The notes under the pieces: model-generated
Database searches by the model: none
Told to the model about the DNA's origin: nothing
What the model saw: the letters and a program-made list of their open reading frames with translations, nothing else
Part shown: positions 42,593 to 50,487 of the stretch, piece after piece
Layout of the letters: every line of letters starts with the position of its first letter
Position numbering within the stretch: the stretch's first letter is position 1
Translations under genes and position numbers: made by a program
Assembly: GCF_001667275.1 (NCBI RefSeq)
Contig: NZ_LZHV01000014.1
Coordinates: 124,001-188,000, forward strand
Origin: Mycobacterium sp. ACS4054
GTDB taxonomy: Bacteria; Actinomycetota; Actinomycetes; Mycobacteriales; Mycobacteriaceae
DNA length: 64,000 bases
Direction: 5' to 3'

Positions 42593-44524
42593 TCACTTCC
42601 CTTGCCGCACAACAAAGTTGGACCAGTCGGGCTCGCGCACCGCGGCCCAGTATTCGTTGAGGCGCCACGGGCTGACGGTGTGGATCTCCCCGTCGGCGTT
42701 CTTGAAGTAGGAGTGCTTGACCGCGGGGTGTGCCCACACCATCTTCTTGATCTGGTTCTGGGTCCGCTCATGCCAATCGGTGGCGGCTTCGGGCTTCGGC
42801 TCCAGCGAATGCACGTCCCCCTCGGCCAGCCGCGCCAGGCACTGGTCGATGTACCGCATCTGCAATTCGGACTGAAAGATCAGGCTGCCTCCGTGGGCGA
42901 GATGCGTTCCGGGCCCGTAGATGATGAACAAGTTCGGGAAGTTCGGAACCGTGATGCCGAGGTAGGCATACGGCCGGCTCCCCCACATCTCGTGCAGGTC
43001 GACTCCGTCGCGACCGGTGATCCTCAGCGGCCAGAGCACGTCGGTGTGCCGGAATCCCGTGGCGTACACGATCACGTCGACGTCATGCGCCACGCCGTCT
43101 TCGGTGACGATGCCGCGCGGGGTGATCCGCCGAATGGGTGTGCGCACCAACTCGACATTGTCGCGCTGTAGCGTCTGCAACCAGCTGCCGTTGTCCTGCA
43201 GCGTCCGTTTGCCGCACGCGGGATAGTCGGGCATCACCTTGCTCAGCAGCTCCGAGGATTCCCCGACCTGGCTGGTGATCCACTGGGAGAACATCATCTG
43301 GGCGGCGGCGTTGATGTCGCTGACCGCGTGTTCCTGGTCGGCGTAGTCGGGGTCGCTTTCCGCGGCGTCCAGGCCCTTGTCGGAGCCGGGCCACAGCACC
43401 AGGAAGCGGTACCAACGTCCGTAGAACGGCAGGTGGCGCATGGCCCACCGCATGCCCTCGCCGACCTCGTCGTGATACATCGGGTTGGGAAACATCCACT
43501 GCGCGGTCCGCTGAAACACCTTCAGGTGCGCGACATCCGGGGCGATGGCGGGGGCGATCTGAAAACCGCTGGCGCCGGCGCCGACGAGCGCGACGCGCTT
43601 TCCGCTCACGTCGACGGAGTGGTCCCAGGCGGCGGAGTGGAAGGACGGCCCTGCGAAGCTCTCGGCGCCGTCGAATTCGGGGATGTGGGGCCGGTTCAAC
43701 TGACCGACCGCGGTGATCAGCGCCCGCGCGCGCACCGTGCTGGTCTGACCCCCGGCGCCGCGCAGCCGGACGCTCCAGGTCGCGTCGTCGTCGATCCACT
43801 CGGCGGCCAGCACCTCGGTGTTCCACAGCACGTGCTCGGCCAGGTCGTGCTTGTCGATGACACGGGTGAAATAGTCCCGCAGCTCGTGCTGCTCGGCGAA
43901 GAAATGCGTCCAGTCGTTGTTGGGTTCGAAACTGTAGCAATAGAAGTGGTTGGCCACGTCGACGCGCGCGCCGGGATAGCTGTTCTCCCACCACGTTCCG
44001 CCCGGGCCGGCGTTCTTCTCCACGATGGTGAAGGGGATGTTGGCCTGCTTGAGCCGGATTCCGGCCAGGATGCCCGATTCGCCGCACCCGACGACCAGGA
44101 CCGGAATGTCGGCCGCGCTCTCGGTCGGCAGGGCGGCCGGCCGGCGCGGGTCGACGGCCTCGAGGTCAATCTCTTCGAGGACCAGGGGCAGGTAGTCGTC
44201 ACTGACGTGTTCGCAGGCCGCCCAGTCCATCATCTCCCGAATGAGCTCGAGGCTCAGCGGCTTTGGCTCGGGGCAGCCGCGGTCGCGATAGTCGGTGATC
44301 ACCGGCAAGGCCGCCGCGCGGGCCCGGGCCTTGTCCTCCTCGGACATGAATCCCTGAATCTCGTTGAGGAAGACGCCCATCTGCTTGAAGTCGCGGATGA
44401 AGCGCGCGTCGCCGGTGATGTGCACGAGCGAAAGCAGCAGCGTCGGGATGCTGACCTCCGCCAGGGCGGCCTCGATCTCGGCCGTCGACGTGGTGAAGGG
44501 ATCGCCGGCATAGGCGCTGCGCAT
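42593..44524 (-). CDS. Baeyer-Villiger-type flavin monooxygenase
   Basis: The 643-residue FAD/NADPH enzyme has a first Rossmann motif VLVVGCGESGILAGIRLKQA near residue 142, G-P-G-G-T-W-W (ENSYPGARVD) that follows, the BVMO fingerprint F-A-G-P-S-F-H-S-A-A-W-D near residue 290 and the second Rossmann motif VALVGAGASGFQIAPAIA near residue 305. A helical 130-residue N-terminal extension precedes the FAD domain, as in several mycobacterial monooxygenases. ATG 44524 follows AGAGGAT; a TTG at 44557 is an alternative. It would turn a ketone into an ester or lactone. The ADH follows after 10 bases. Confidence 0.87.
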   Translation of the reverse strand: MRSAYAGDPFTTSTAEIEAALAEVSIPTLLLSLVHITGDARFIRDFKQMGVFLNEIQGFMSEEDKARARAAALPVITDYRDRGCPEPKPLSLELIREMMDWAACEHVSDDYLPLVLEEIDLEAVDPRRPAALPTESAADIPVLVVGCGESGILAGIRLKQANIPFTIVEKNAGPGGTWWENSYPGARVDVANHFYCYSFEPNNDWTHFFAEQHELRDYFTRVIDKHDLAEHVLWNTEVLAAEWIDDDATWSVRLRGAGGQTSTVRARALITAVGQLNRPHIPEFDGAESFAGPSFHSAAWDHSVDVSGKRVALVGAGASGFQIAPAIAPDVAHLKVFQRTAQWMFPNPMYHDEVGEGMRWAMRHLPFYGRWYRFLVLWPGSDKGLDAAESDPDYADQEHAVSDINAAAQMMFSQWITSQVGESSELLSKVMPDYPACGKRTLQDNGSWLQTLQRDNVELVRTPIRRITPRGIVTEDGVAHDVDVIVYATGFRHTDVLWPLRITGRDGVDLHEMWGSRPYAYLGITVPNFPNLFIIYGPGTHLAHGGSLIFQSELQMRYIDQCLARLAEGDVHSLEPKPEAATDWHERTQNQIKKMVWAHPAVKHSYFKNADGEIHTVSPWRLNEYWAAVREPDWSNFVVRQGK

Positions 44525-44676
44525 CGAGCCGATCCTCTCGGTGAACGGGGCTGTCAAATTACGCTACTCGCCGTGTCGTAATTGGAAGCACTACGGTACC
44601 CGCTGCGCAGGGAGCGGATCAATAGCCCGATCGCTGGGACAATGGGTCACCTCGACGAGCGAGATGGAGGAGCGCC

Positions 44677-45141
44677 ATGGCCTCGCTGCTCACGGCCTGC
44701 GGTGGGTTCCTGTTCGCGGTTTTGTGGATGGACCTGATCTTCGACGTCCAAGTCCTCCGGTTCCGGTCTGTGCCAACCGATCTGCCCGAGGCGGTGCTCG
44801 GTTCCATCGCGGCTTACTACCACCGCGCGACGACCACGTCTCGCCCGATGAGCCGGCTGATCGCCGCCGTCATGGTGATCCTGTTGGTCGCGTTGACCTA
44901 CCAGTCCGCGCGCGGGCACGACCCCTGGTGGCTCCTGGTCCTGTCGGCCGCCCTGGCGGGGATCCCGATGCTGCTGGCGTTGACGCAGACGGTGCCTGAC
45001 GCGGTGCGACTCGGGCGCCGCGGGGACGGGCCGCATGAGCAGACCCGCCTGGCGCGGTCCATCTGCCGGGATCACCTCGTGTGCGCCGGCTGCATGTTCG
45101 CGTTCCTGGCGCTGTGGATCGCGCGGAGCGCGGCGGTCTGA
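44677..45141 (+). CDS. Four-helix membrane protein
   Basis: The 154-residue protein has hydrophobic segments SLLTACGGFLFAVLWMDLIF, LIAAVMVILLVALTYQ, WWLLVLSAALAGIPMLLALTQ and VCAGCMFAFLALWIA. Between them are polar loops (YYHRATTTSRPMSRL). There is no signal or enzyme motif. It is divergent from the monooxygenase gene and upstream of the nitronate monooxygenase on the same strand, at 127 bases. No family is recognised; similar proteins occur across mycobacteria. Confidence 0.7.
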   Translation: MASLLTACGGFLFAVLWMDLIFDVQVLRFRSVPTDLPEAVLGSIAAYYHRATTTSRPMSRLIAAVMVILLVALTYQSARGHDPWWLLVLSAALAGIPMLLALTQTVPDAVRLGRRGDGPHEQTRLARSICRDHLVCAGCMFAFLALWIARSAAV

Positions 45142-45217
45142 GCGACCACGCGACGGGTAGTAGTGACAACGCGCAGGTCAGGACCCGCTGGCCACGTCAA
45201 TGCCCTTCGTACTAAAC

Positions 45218-45231
45218 TAGAACACGTTCCA
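45218..45231. promoter_or_regulatory. KstR operator (full consensus match)
   Basis: TAGAACACGTTCCA matches TnnAACnnGTTnnA at all eight fixed bases and ends 37 bases before the start of the nitronate monooxygenase gene. KstR represses sterol catabolism genes in mycobacteria and is relieved by 3-oxo-cholestenoyl-CoA-type ligands. Position near the likely promoter fits direct repression. Binding has not been tested. Confidence 0.7.
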
Positions 45232-45268
45232 ATTTTCTGGCTTCGGTCCGCGCCCCACAGGAGTAGGC

Positions 45269-46399
45269 ATGCACACCGCCATCTGCGATGAGCTTGGTAT
45301 CGAGTTTCCGATCTTCGCGTTCACCCACTGCCGAGATGTCGTCGTCGCGGTCAGCAAGGCCGGGGGGTTCGGCGTGCTCGGCGCGGTCGGCTTCACGCCC
45401 GAGCAGCTCGAGATCGAGCTCAATTGGATCGACGAGAACATCGGCGACCACCCCTACGGTGTCGACATCGTGATCCCGAACAAGTACGAGGGCATGGACT
45501 CGCACCTGTCGGCCGAAGAGCTGGCCGAGACGCTGCGCAAGATGGTGCCCCAGGAGCATCTCGACTTCGGCAAGAAGATCCTGGCCGACCACGGCGTGCC
45601 GATCGAGGACAGCGACGGCGACAGCCTGCAGCTGCTCGGCTGGACCGAGGCGACCGCGACACCTCAGGTCGAGGTGGCGCTCAAGCACCCGAAGGTGAAG
45701 ATGATCGCCAACGCGCTCGGCACTCCCCCGGCCGACATGATCAAGCACATCCACGAGGCCGGACTCAAGGTGGCCGCCCTGTGCGGCTCCCCCTCGCAGG
45801 CGCGCAAGCACGCCGACGCGGGCGTCGACATCATCATCGCCCAGGGCGGCGAGGCCGGCGGCCACTGCGGCGAGGTGGGCTCGATCGTGCTCTGGCCGCA
45901 GGTGGTCAAGGAGGTCGCCCCCGTCCCCGTGCTCGGCGCGGGCGGCATCGGCAGCGGCCAGCAGATCGCCGCGGCCCTGGCGCTGGGCTGCCAGGGCGCG
46001 TGGACGGGCTCCCAGTGGCTGATGGTCGAGGAGTCTTCCAACACCCCGGTTCAGCAGGCGGCCTACATCAAGGCGGGCAGCCGCGACACCGTCCGCAGCC
46101 GCTCGTTCACCGGCAAGCCGGCCCGGATGCTGCGCAACGACTGGACCGAGGCCTGGGAGCAGCCGGACAACCCGAAGCCGCTCGGCATGCCGCTGCAGTA
46201 CATGGTTTCCGGCATGGCGGTGCGGGCCACCAACAGGTACCCCAACGAGTCCGTCGACGTCGCGTTCAACCCGGTCGGACAGGTCGTCGGTCAGTTCCAG
46301 AAGGTGGAGAAGACCGCGACCGTCATCGAGCGCTGGGTGCAGGAGTACCTCGAGGCGACCAACCGGCTCGACGAGCTCAACGAGGCCGCCTCCGTCTGA
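45269..46399 (+). CDS. Nitronate monooxygenase-like flavoprotein
   Basis: The 376-residue FMN TIM-barrel enzyme has CDELGIEFPIFAFTHCRDVVVAVSKAGGFGVLGAVG near its start, DIIIAQGGEAGGHCGEVGSIV near residue 190 with the catalytic His, and VLGAGGIGSGQQIAAALALGCQGAWTGSQWL near residue 225. It matches Rv1894c and is longer than the enzyme at 24059. Substrate likely an enoyl- or nitronate-type compound; the KstR site ahead suggests a sterol side-chain or ring role. Spacing to the next minus-strand genes is 6 bases, convergent. Confidence 0.85.
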   Translation: MHTAICDELGIEFPIFAFTHCRDVVVAVSKAGGFGVLGAVGFTPEQLEIELNWIDENIGDHPYGVDIVIPNKYEGMDSHLSAEELAETLRKMVPQEHLDFGKKILADHGVPIEDSDGDSLQLLGWTEATATPQVEVALKHPKVKMIANALGTPPADMIKHIHEAGLKVAALCGSPSQARKHADAGVDIIIAQGGEAGGHCGEVGSIVLWPQVVKEVAPVPVLGAGGIGSGQQIAAALALGCQGAWTGSQWLMVEESSNTPVQQAAYIKAGSRDTVRSRSFTGKPARMLRNDWTEAWEQPDNPKPLGMPLQYMVSGMAVRATNRYPNESVDVAFNPVGQVVGQFQKVEKTATVIERWVQEYLEATNRLDELNEAASV

Positions 46400-46405
46400 C
46401 GATCG

Positions 46406-46636
46406 CTAGACGTCGTCTACGTCGTCGCCTTCGTCGTGGCCGATGAACACCTCTTTGGCCCGGTCCACGGCGTAGGTGCCGATTTCGATCGAGTTTTGAA
46501 CGATGCCGCTGGCACCGCCGGCGATGTCACCGCGGATGATGTCGCTGGCGTGTTCGACGATGTCGGAGGCCTTCTCGACCGCGTTGGTCGCGATGTCCTT
46601 GGCCGCGTCGACCGCATCTTTCGGGGTGAAACCCAT
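46406..46636 (-). CDS. Small acidic helical protein (Rv1893-like)
   Basis: The 76-residue protein starts MGFTPKDAVDAAKDIATNAVEKASDIVEHASDII and is an amphipathic helix throughout with a strongly acidic end (GHDEGDDVDDV). The AxxIAxxA/VExASDIV repeats resemble antitoxin/stress-type (CsbD-like) small proteins. No signal peptide. Size and place match Rv1893. ATG 46636 follows AGGAGACGCGAG. Function unknown. Confidence 0.78.
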   Translation of the reverse strand: MGFTPKDAVDAAKDIATNAVEKASDIVEHASDIIRGDIAGGASGIVQNSIEIGTYAVDRAKEVFIGHDEGDDVDDV

Positions 46637-46693
46637 CTCGCGTCTCCTCTAGTCACCGGACAGTCGCTATGACTCTAGTCCGGGCGCGCGGCG

Positions 46694-46984
46694 CTAGTAG
46701 TTCACCAAGGTGCGCCAGTAGGACTCGGGGATCTCGGCGCCGGAGCGCAGTATCCGGGCCAGGCCGACGGCCATCGCGATGCCAAGCAGCCCCAGCCACA
46801 GCCCGGTCAGCCCGATGATTCCCCACAGGACGGCCGTGACCGCGGGCCACGGCGACAGCACCGCCAGCACCGGCGCGAAAAAGAATCCGGTCCCGATGTA
46901 CCACGCCGAGCCGGCGCGGTCCGACGCCAGGACCAAGCGCAGCCAGCGTGGGATCGGCGTTGCGCCGGGCCGCCCGTCGTTCAT
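46694..46984 (-). CDS. Small two-helix membrane protein (Rv1892-like)
   Basis: The 96-residue protein has two hydrophobic segments, SAWYIGTGFFFAPVLAVLSPWP and LWGIIGLTGLWLGLLGIAMAVGLARI, with a short polar start and the tail EIPESYWRTLVNY. No motif beyond the membrane helices. Place and size match Rv1892. It begins 11 bases past the Rv1891-like stop, suggesting one transcript of the two. Function unknown. Confidence 0.75.
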   Translation of the reverse strand: MNDGRPGATPIPRWLRLVLASDRAGSAWYIGTGFFFAPVLAVLSPWPAVTAVLWGIIGLTGLWLGLLGIAMAVGLARILRSGAEIPESYWRTLVNY

Positions 46985-46995
46985 AACTCAGCCGC

Positions 46996-47394
46996 TCATT
47001 CGGACGGCGGGAAGAATCCTGCCCCGGTGAACCAGCCCTCTTGCCAGCCCCGTTCGCCCAGGCACAGCATGGGCAGCCCGCGATCGGACTGCGCAGCGGC
47101 CTGCGGCCCAGGGCACTTCGCGCCGGCCTGCTGCACCCCGTACAGCGGATAGGAGATGACCCAGTAGCCGGTGGTGGCCGCCGGGAACTGGTTGGGCGGC
47201 GGGAAGTGGCACGCCTCCGCCTGGCCGCTGGGCCCGCGGCCGAAGATGAACCGCTCGTAGTTGTCGCACGGCGCCCCCAACGAGGCCTGATAGTTCATGT
47301 TCGGCACGTCGCCGTCGTAGCCCGCAGACGCACACGGCGCCACGCCGATCGCGATGCCCGCCAATGAAGCGGCGCTGAGCAATTCCCGAATCAT
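46996..47394 (-). CDS. Secreted protein (Rv1891-like)
   Basis: The 132-residue exported protein starts MIRELLSAASLAGIAIGVAPCASAGYDGDVP with a Sec signal cleaved after ASA. The mature part has Cys in GAPCDNYE, EACHFPPP, GAKCPGP and PMLCLG, so two disulfides are likely, and several Tyr/Trp-rich strands (TTGYWVISYPLYGVQQ). Place and size match Rv1891. The frame is open upstream, but ATG 47394 gives the signal. It is probably an extracytoplasmic protein of unknown role. Confidence 0.8.
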   Translation of the reverse strand: MIRELLSAASLAGIAIGVAPCASAGYDGDVPNMNYQASLGAPCDNYERFIFGRGPSGQAEACHFPPPNQFPAATTGYWVISYPLYGVQQAGAKCPGPQAAAQSDRGLPMLCLGERGWQEGWFTGAGFFPPSE

Positions 47395-47489
47395 CTTCCA
47401 CCCCGCTTGTCGTCGCCGGTGACCTGCACCAAAGCATATCCATCGGACCGCCGGCCACAAGACCGTATCGGCACGGCCGCCGGCGGGCG

Positions 47490-47503
47490 AGGAACACGTT
47501 CCA
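47490..47503. promoter_or_regulatory. KstR-like palindrome upstream of CYP125-family gene
   Basis: AGGAACACGTTCCA matches TnnAACnnGTTnnA at seven of eight fixed bases (first base A instead of T). The core GGAACACGTTCC is a near-perfect palindrome in itself. It is 103 bases upstream of the P450 start and shares the 12-mer GAACACGTTCCA with the site at 45218. It also lies behind the Rv1891-like gene start (47394), so it could serve both. Confidence 0.55.
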
Positions 47504-47605
47504 ATTCGCGCCCGGCGATCTTGCGCCAATGCTTCCCAACGGTGGTGCGGCAATGGTTTATTTGCACAAAGACGACTAGACCACTTCGTCATCGAGGAGC
47601 GGGCA

Positions 47606-48889
47606 ATGCCAACCGTCGAGCCAACCGCCAAGCCGGTCCCCAATCTCCCGCCCGGATTCGACTTCACCGATCCGGACATCCACGCCGAGCGGCTACCGGT
47701 GGAGGAACTGGCCGAGCTACGGCGGACCGCGCCGATCTGGTGGAACGAGCAGCCGATCGGGGCGGGCGGATTCGACGACGGCGGCTTCTGGGTGGTGTCC
47801 AAGCACAAAGACGTCAAAGAGATTTCGCTGCGCAGCGACGTCTTCTCCAGCCTGCAGAAGACCGCGCTGCCGCGCTATAAGGACGGCACGGTCGGCGAGC
47901 AGATCGAACGCGGCAAGTACGTCCTGCTCAACATGGACGCGCCGCAGCACACCCGGCTGCGCAAGATCATCTCGCGCGCCTTCACTCCCCGCGCCATCGA
48001 GCGCCTGCGCGGCGACCTCGCCGAGCGCGCCCGGCGCATCGTGGAGGAAGCGGCCGAACAGGGCCGCGGTGACTTCGTCGAGCAGGTGTCATGCGAGCTG
48101 CCGTTGCAGGCCATCGCCGGATTGATGGGTGTGCCACAGGAAGAGCGCAAGAAGCTTTTTCACTGGTCCAACGAAATGGTCGGCGACCAGGACCCCGAAT
48201 TCGCCAACAACGACGCCATCACCGCCTCGGTCGAACTCATCATGTACGGCATGCAGATGGCCGCCGACCGGGCGAAGAACCCGGGCGAAGACCTCGTCAC
48301 CAAGCTGGTGCAGGCCGACATCGACGGCCACAAGCTCTCCGACGACGAGTTCGGTTTCTTCGTGATCCTGTTGGCGGTGGCCGGCAACGAGACCACCCGC
48401 AACTCCATCACCCAGGGCATGATGGCCTTCACCGACTTCCCCGACCAGTGGGAGCTGTTCAAGTCCGAGCGCCCGGTCACCGCGGCCGATGAGATCGTCC
48501 GGTGGGCCACCCCCGTCACGTCGTTCCAGCGCACCGCCCTGCAGGACTACGAACTGTCCGGCGTGCAGATCAAGAAGGGCCAGCGGGTGGTAATGGTCTA
48601 CCGCTCGGCCAATTTCGACGAGGACGTGTTCGACGACCCGTTCACCTTCAACATCCTGCGTGACCCCAACCCACACGTGGGGTTCGGGGGCACCGGCGCG
48701 CACTACTGCATCGGCGCCAACCTTGCCCGCATGACCATCGACCTGATGTTCAACGCGATCGCCGACGGCATCCCGAACCTGGAATCGATCGGCAAACCCG
48801 AACGGCTGCGGTCGGGCTGGCTCAACGGGATCAAGCACTGGCAGGTCGACTACCACACCAACGGCGCGAAAGCTGGTGCCGCACAGTAG
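47606..48889 (+). CDS. cyp125: Cytochrome P450, CYP125 family (steroid C26/27 hydroxylase)
   Basis: The 427-residue P450 opens PNLPPGFDFTDPDIHAERLPVEELAELR, which is the CYP125 start as recalled from M. tuberculosis Rv3545c, and the similarity continues over its full length (GDFVEQVSCELPLQAIAGLMG, DELSGVQIKKGQRVVM-type block). The I-helix is AVAGNETTRNS, the ExxR is EIVRW, and the heme site is FGGTGAHYCIGANLAR with the axial Cys. CYP125 hydroxylates the cholesterol side chain terminus. It is not in the main cholesterol cluster here, so it is probably a paralogue. The KstR-like site upstream fits sterol regulation. The ADH gene follows after 11 bases. Confidence 0.85.
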   Translation: MPTVEPTAKPVPNLPPGFDFTDPDIHAERLPVEELAELRRTAPIWWNEQPIGAGGFDDGGFWVVSKHKDVKEISLRSDVFSSLQKTALPRYKDGTVGEQIERGKYVLLNMDAPQHTRLRKIISRAFTPRAIERLRGDLAERARRIVEEAAEQGRGDFVEQVSCELPLQAIAGLMGVPQEERKKLFHWSNEMVGDQDPEFANNDAITASVELIMYGMQMAADRAKNPGEDLVTKLVQADIDGHKLSDDEFGFFVILLAVAGNETTRNSITQGMMAFTDFPDQWELFKSERPVTAADEIVRWATPVTSFQRTALQDYELSGVQIKKGQRVVMVYRSANFDEDVFDDPFTFNILRDPNPHVGFGGTGAHYCIGANLARMTIDLMFNAIADGIPNLESIGKPERLRSGWLNGIKHWQVDYHTNGAKAGAAQ

Positions 48890-48900
48890 CATCAACTTCC

Positions 48901-49914
48901 ATGGCAACCCATCGAGCTGTTCATGTGAAGTCGGCCGGGGCACCGTTAGAACTGGTCGATGTCGAAACCCAGTCGCCGGGTCGCGATGAGGCGCGCCTGA
49001 CGGTCACCGCCTGCGGCATTTGCGGCACGGACGCGCACTTCGTCTCGGGCGGCTTCCCCGGCATGACGTGGCCGTTGACGCCCGGGCACGAAATCGCCGG
49101 AACCATCGCCGAACTCGGCGATGGTGTCCAGGGTTTCGCCGTCGGCGATCGCGTCGCGGTCGGGTGGTTCGGCGGCTGCTGCTACCACTGCGAGGAGTGC
49201 CGCAAAGGCCGCTTCATTCATTGCGAGAACGGAAAGGTCCCGAGCTACCAATACCCGGGCGGATACGCGGAATCGGTGACCGTCCCGGCGAGTGCGCTCG
49301 CCCGCATACCGTCGGGGCTTTCCGACGCGGAAGCCGCGCCGATGGGCTGCGCCGGCGTCACCACCTACAACGCCTTGCGGCACACGAAGGCGGTGCCCGG
49401 CGACCGGGTCGCCATCCTCGGTGTCGGCGGGCTGGGTCACCTCGGGGTGCAGTTCGCCCGGGCGATGGGCTTCGAGACCATCGCGATCGCCCGCGGCGGC
49501 GGCAAAGAGGAGGACGCCCGAAAGTTGGGCGCCCACCACTACATCGACTCCACCGCCACCGATCCCGCCGAAGCGCTGAAGGCGCTGGGCGGCGCGGCGG
49601 TCGTGCTGGCGACCGCGGGCAACTCGCCGGCGATGGCCGCGACCGTCGGCGGGATATCGCCGCAGGGCGAGCTCGTCACCATCGGCGTCACGCCCGAACC
49701 GTTGCCGATCAGTCCCATCCAGCTGATCACACCGGGGGTCAGCATCGTCGGCCATCCCTCCGGAACGGCCAAAGACGTCGAGGACACTATGCATTTCGCG
49801 GTCCTGTCCGGTGTTCGGGCGTGGATCGAGGAGCTGCCGCTTCAGCGGGCGGCCGAGGGCTATGCGACGCTGGAGCAGGGGCGAGCGCACTACCGCACCG
49901 TTTTGACGATGTGA
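48901..49914 (+). CDS. Zinc-dependent alcohol dehydrogenase
   Basis: The 337-residue MDR enzyme has ACGICGTDAHFVSGGFPG near residue 40 and GHEIAG near residue 61 (catalytic zinc), CCYHCEECRKGRFIHCENG near residue 93 (Cys-rich structural zinc lobe) and VAILGVGGLGHLGVQFARAMG near residue 170 (NAD loop). It starts 11 bases after the P450, so a joint alcohol-to-aldehyde step after hydroxylation is plausible. It is the sort of dehydrogenase that would oxidise a 26-hydroxy sterol, but that is inference. Confidence 0.86.
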   Translation: MATHRAVHVKSAGAPLELVDVETQSPGRDEARLTVTACGICGTDAHFVSGGFPGMTWPLTPGHEIAGTIAELGDGVQGFAVGDRVAVGWFGGCCYHCEECRKGRFIHCENGKVPSYQYPGGYAESVTVPASALARIPSGLSDAEAAPMGCAGVTTYNALRHTKAVPGDRVAILGVGGLGHLGVQFARAMGFETIAIARGGGKEEDARKLGAHHYIDSTATDPAEALKALGGAAVVLATAGNSPAMAATVGGISPQGELVTIGVTPEPLPISPIQLITPGVSIVGHPSGTAKDVEDTMHFAVLSGVRAWIEELPLQRAAEGYATLEQGRAHYRTVLTM

Positions 49915-49927
49915 CTACAGTCGGGCT

Positions 49928-50476
49928 GTGACCGACCAGTGGACGCTGACCGCATCCGACGGTGAGCTGCTGATCCGCACCGGCGTGGCGGGCCGGGTGG
50001 CGCGAATGGGACATCGGCTCACCATCGCGATGACGCGCTGGGAGGCCACGGTGGTGTGGACCGGCGCCCAGCCGGTCTCCGCGGAGCTGACCGTGGACGT
50101 CGATTCGTTCGAGGTGTTGCAGGGCGAGGGCGGGGTCAAGGGATTATCCGGGCCGGAGAAGCTGTTGGTGAAGTCGAACGCGTTGAAGTCGTTGGACGCC
50201 AAGCGTTATCCCGAGATCCGATTCGCCGCCGACATCGTCGACAAGACCGACGACGGCTACCGCCTGAGCGGGAAGCTGCACATTCGCGGCAAGTCCCGCG
50301 ACCACATCGTCGATGTGCGCACCGAGGATCTCGGTGCGCGGTGGCGAATGTCGGTCGAATCCACCGTCCGGCAAACCGATTACGGCGTCAAGCCGTACTC
50401 GCTGCTGATGGGGTCGGTCCAGGTCGCCGACGAGGTTTCGGTGTCCTGCAACGCGATTCACGCGAAGGACGGTTGA
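49928..50476 (+). CDS. YceI family protein
   Basis: The 182-residue protein has the lipocalin-like YceI barrel: WTLTASDGELLIRTGVAGRVARMGHRLTI (the M-G-H that starts the barrel), SAELTVDVDSFEVLQGEGGVKG, YPEIRFAADIV, LHIRGKSRDHIVDV and KPYSLLMGSVQV. The family binds isoprenoids in a central cavity. There is no signal peptide, so it is cytosolic, unlike E. coli YceI. GTG start; 13 bases after the ADH stop, so it probably ends the P450-ADH-YceI operon. Confidence 0.83.
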   Translation: MTDQWTLTASDGELLIRTGVAGRVARMGHRLTIAMTRWEATVVWTGAQPVSAELTVDVDSFEVLQGEGGVKGLSGPEKLLVKSNALKSLDAKRYPEIRFAADIVDKTDDGYRLSGKLHIRGKSRDHIVDVRTEDLGARWRMSVESTVRQTDYGVKPYSLLMGSVQVADEVSVSCNAIHAKDG

Positions 50477-50487
50477 CCGACCGGCTG

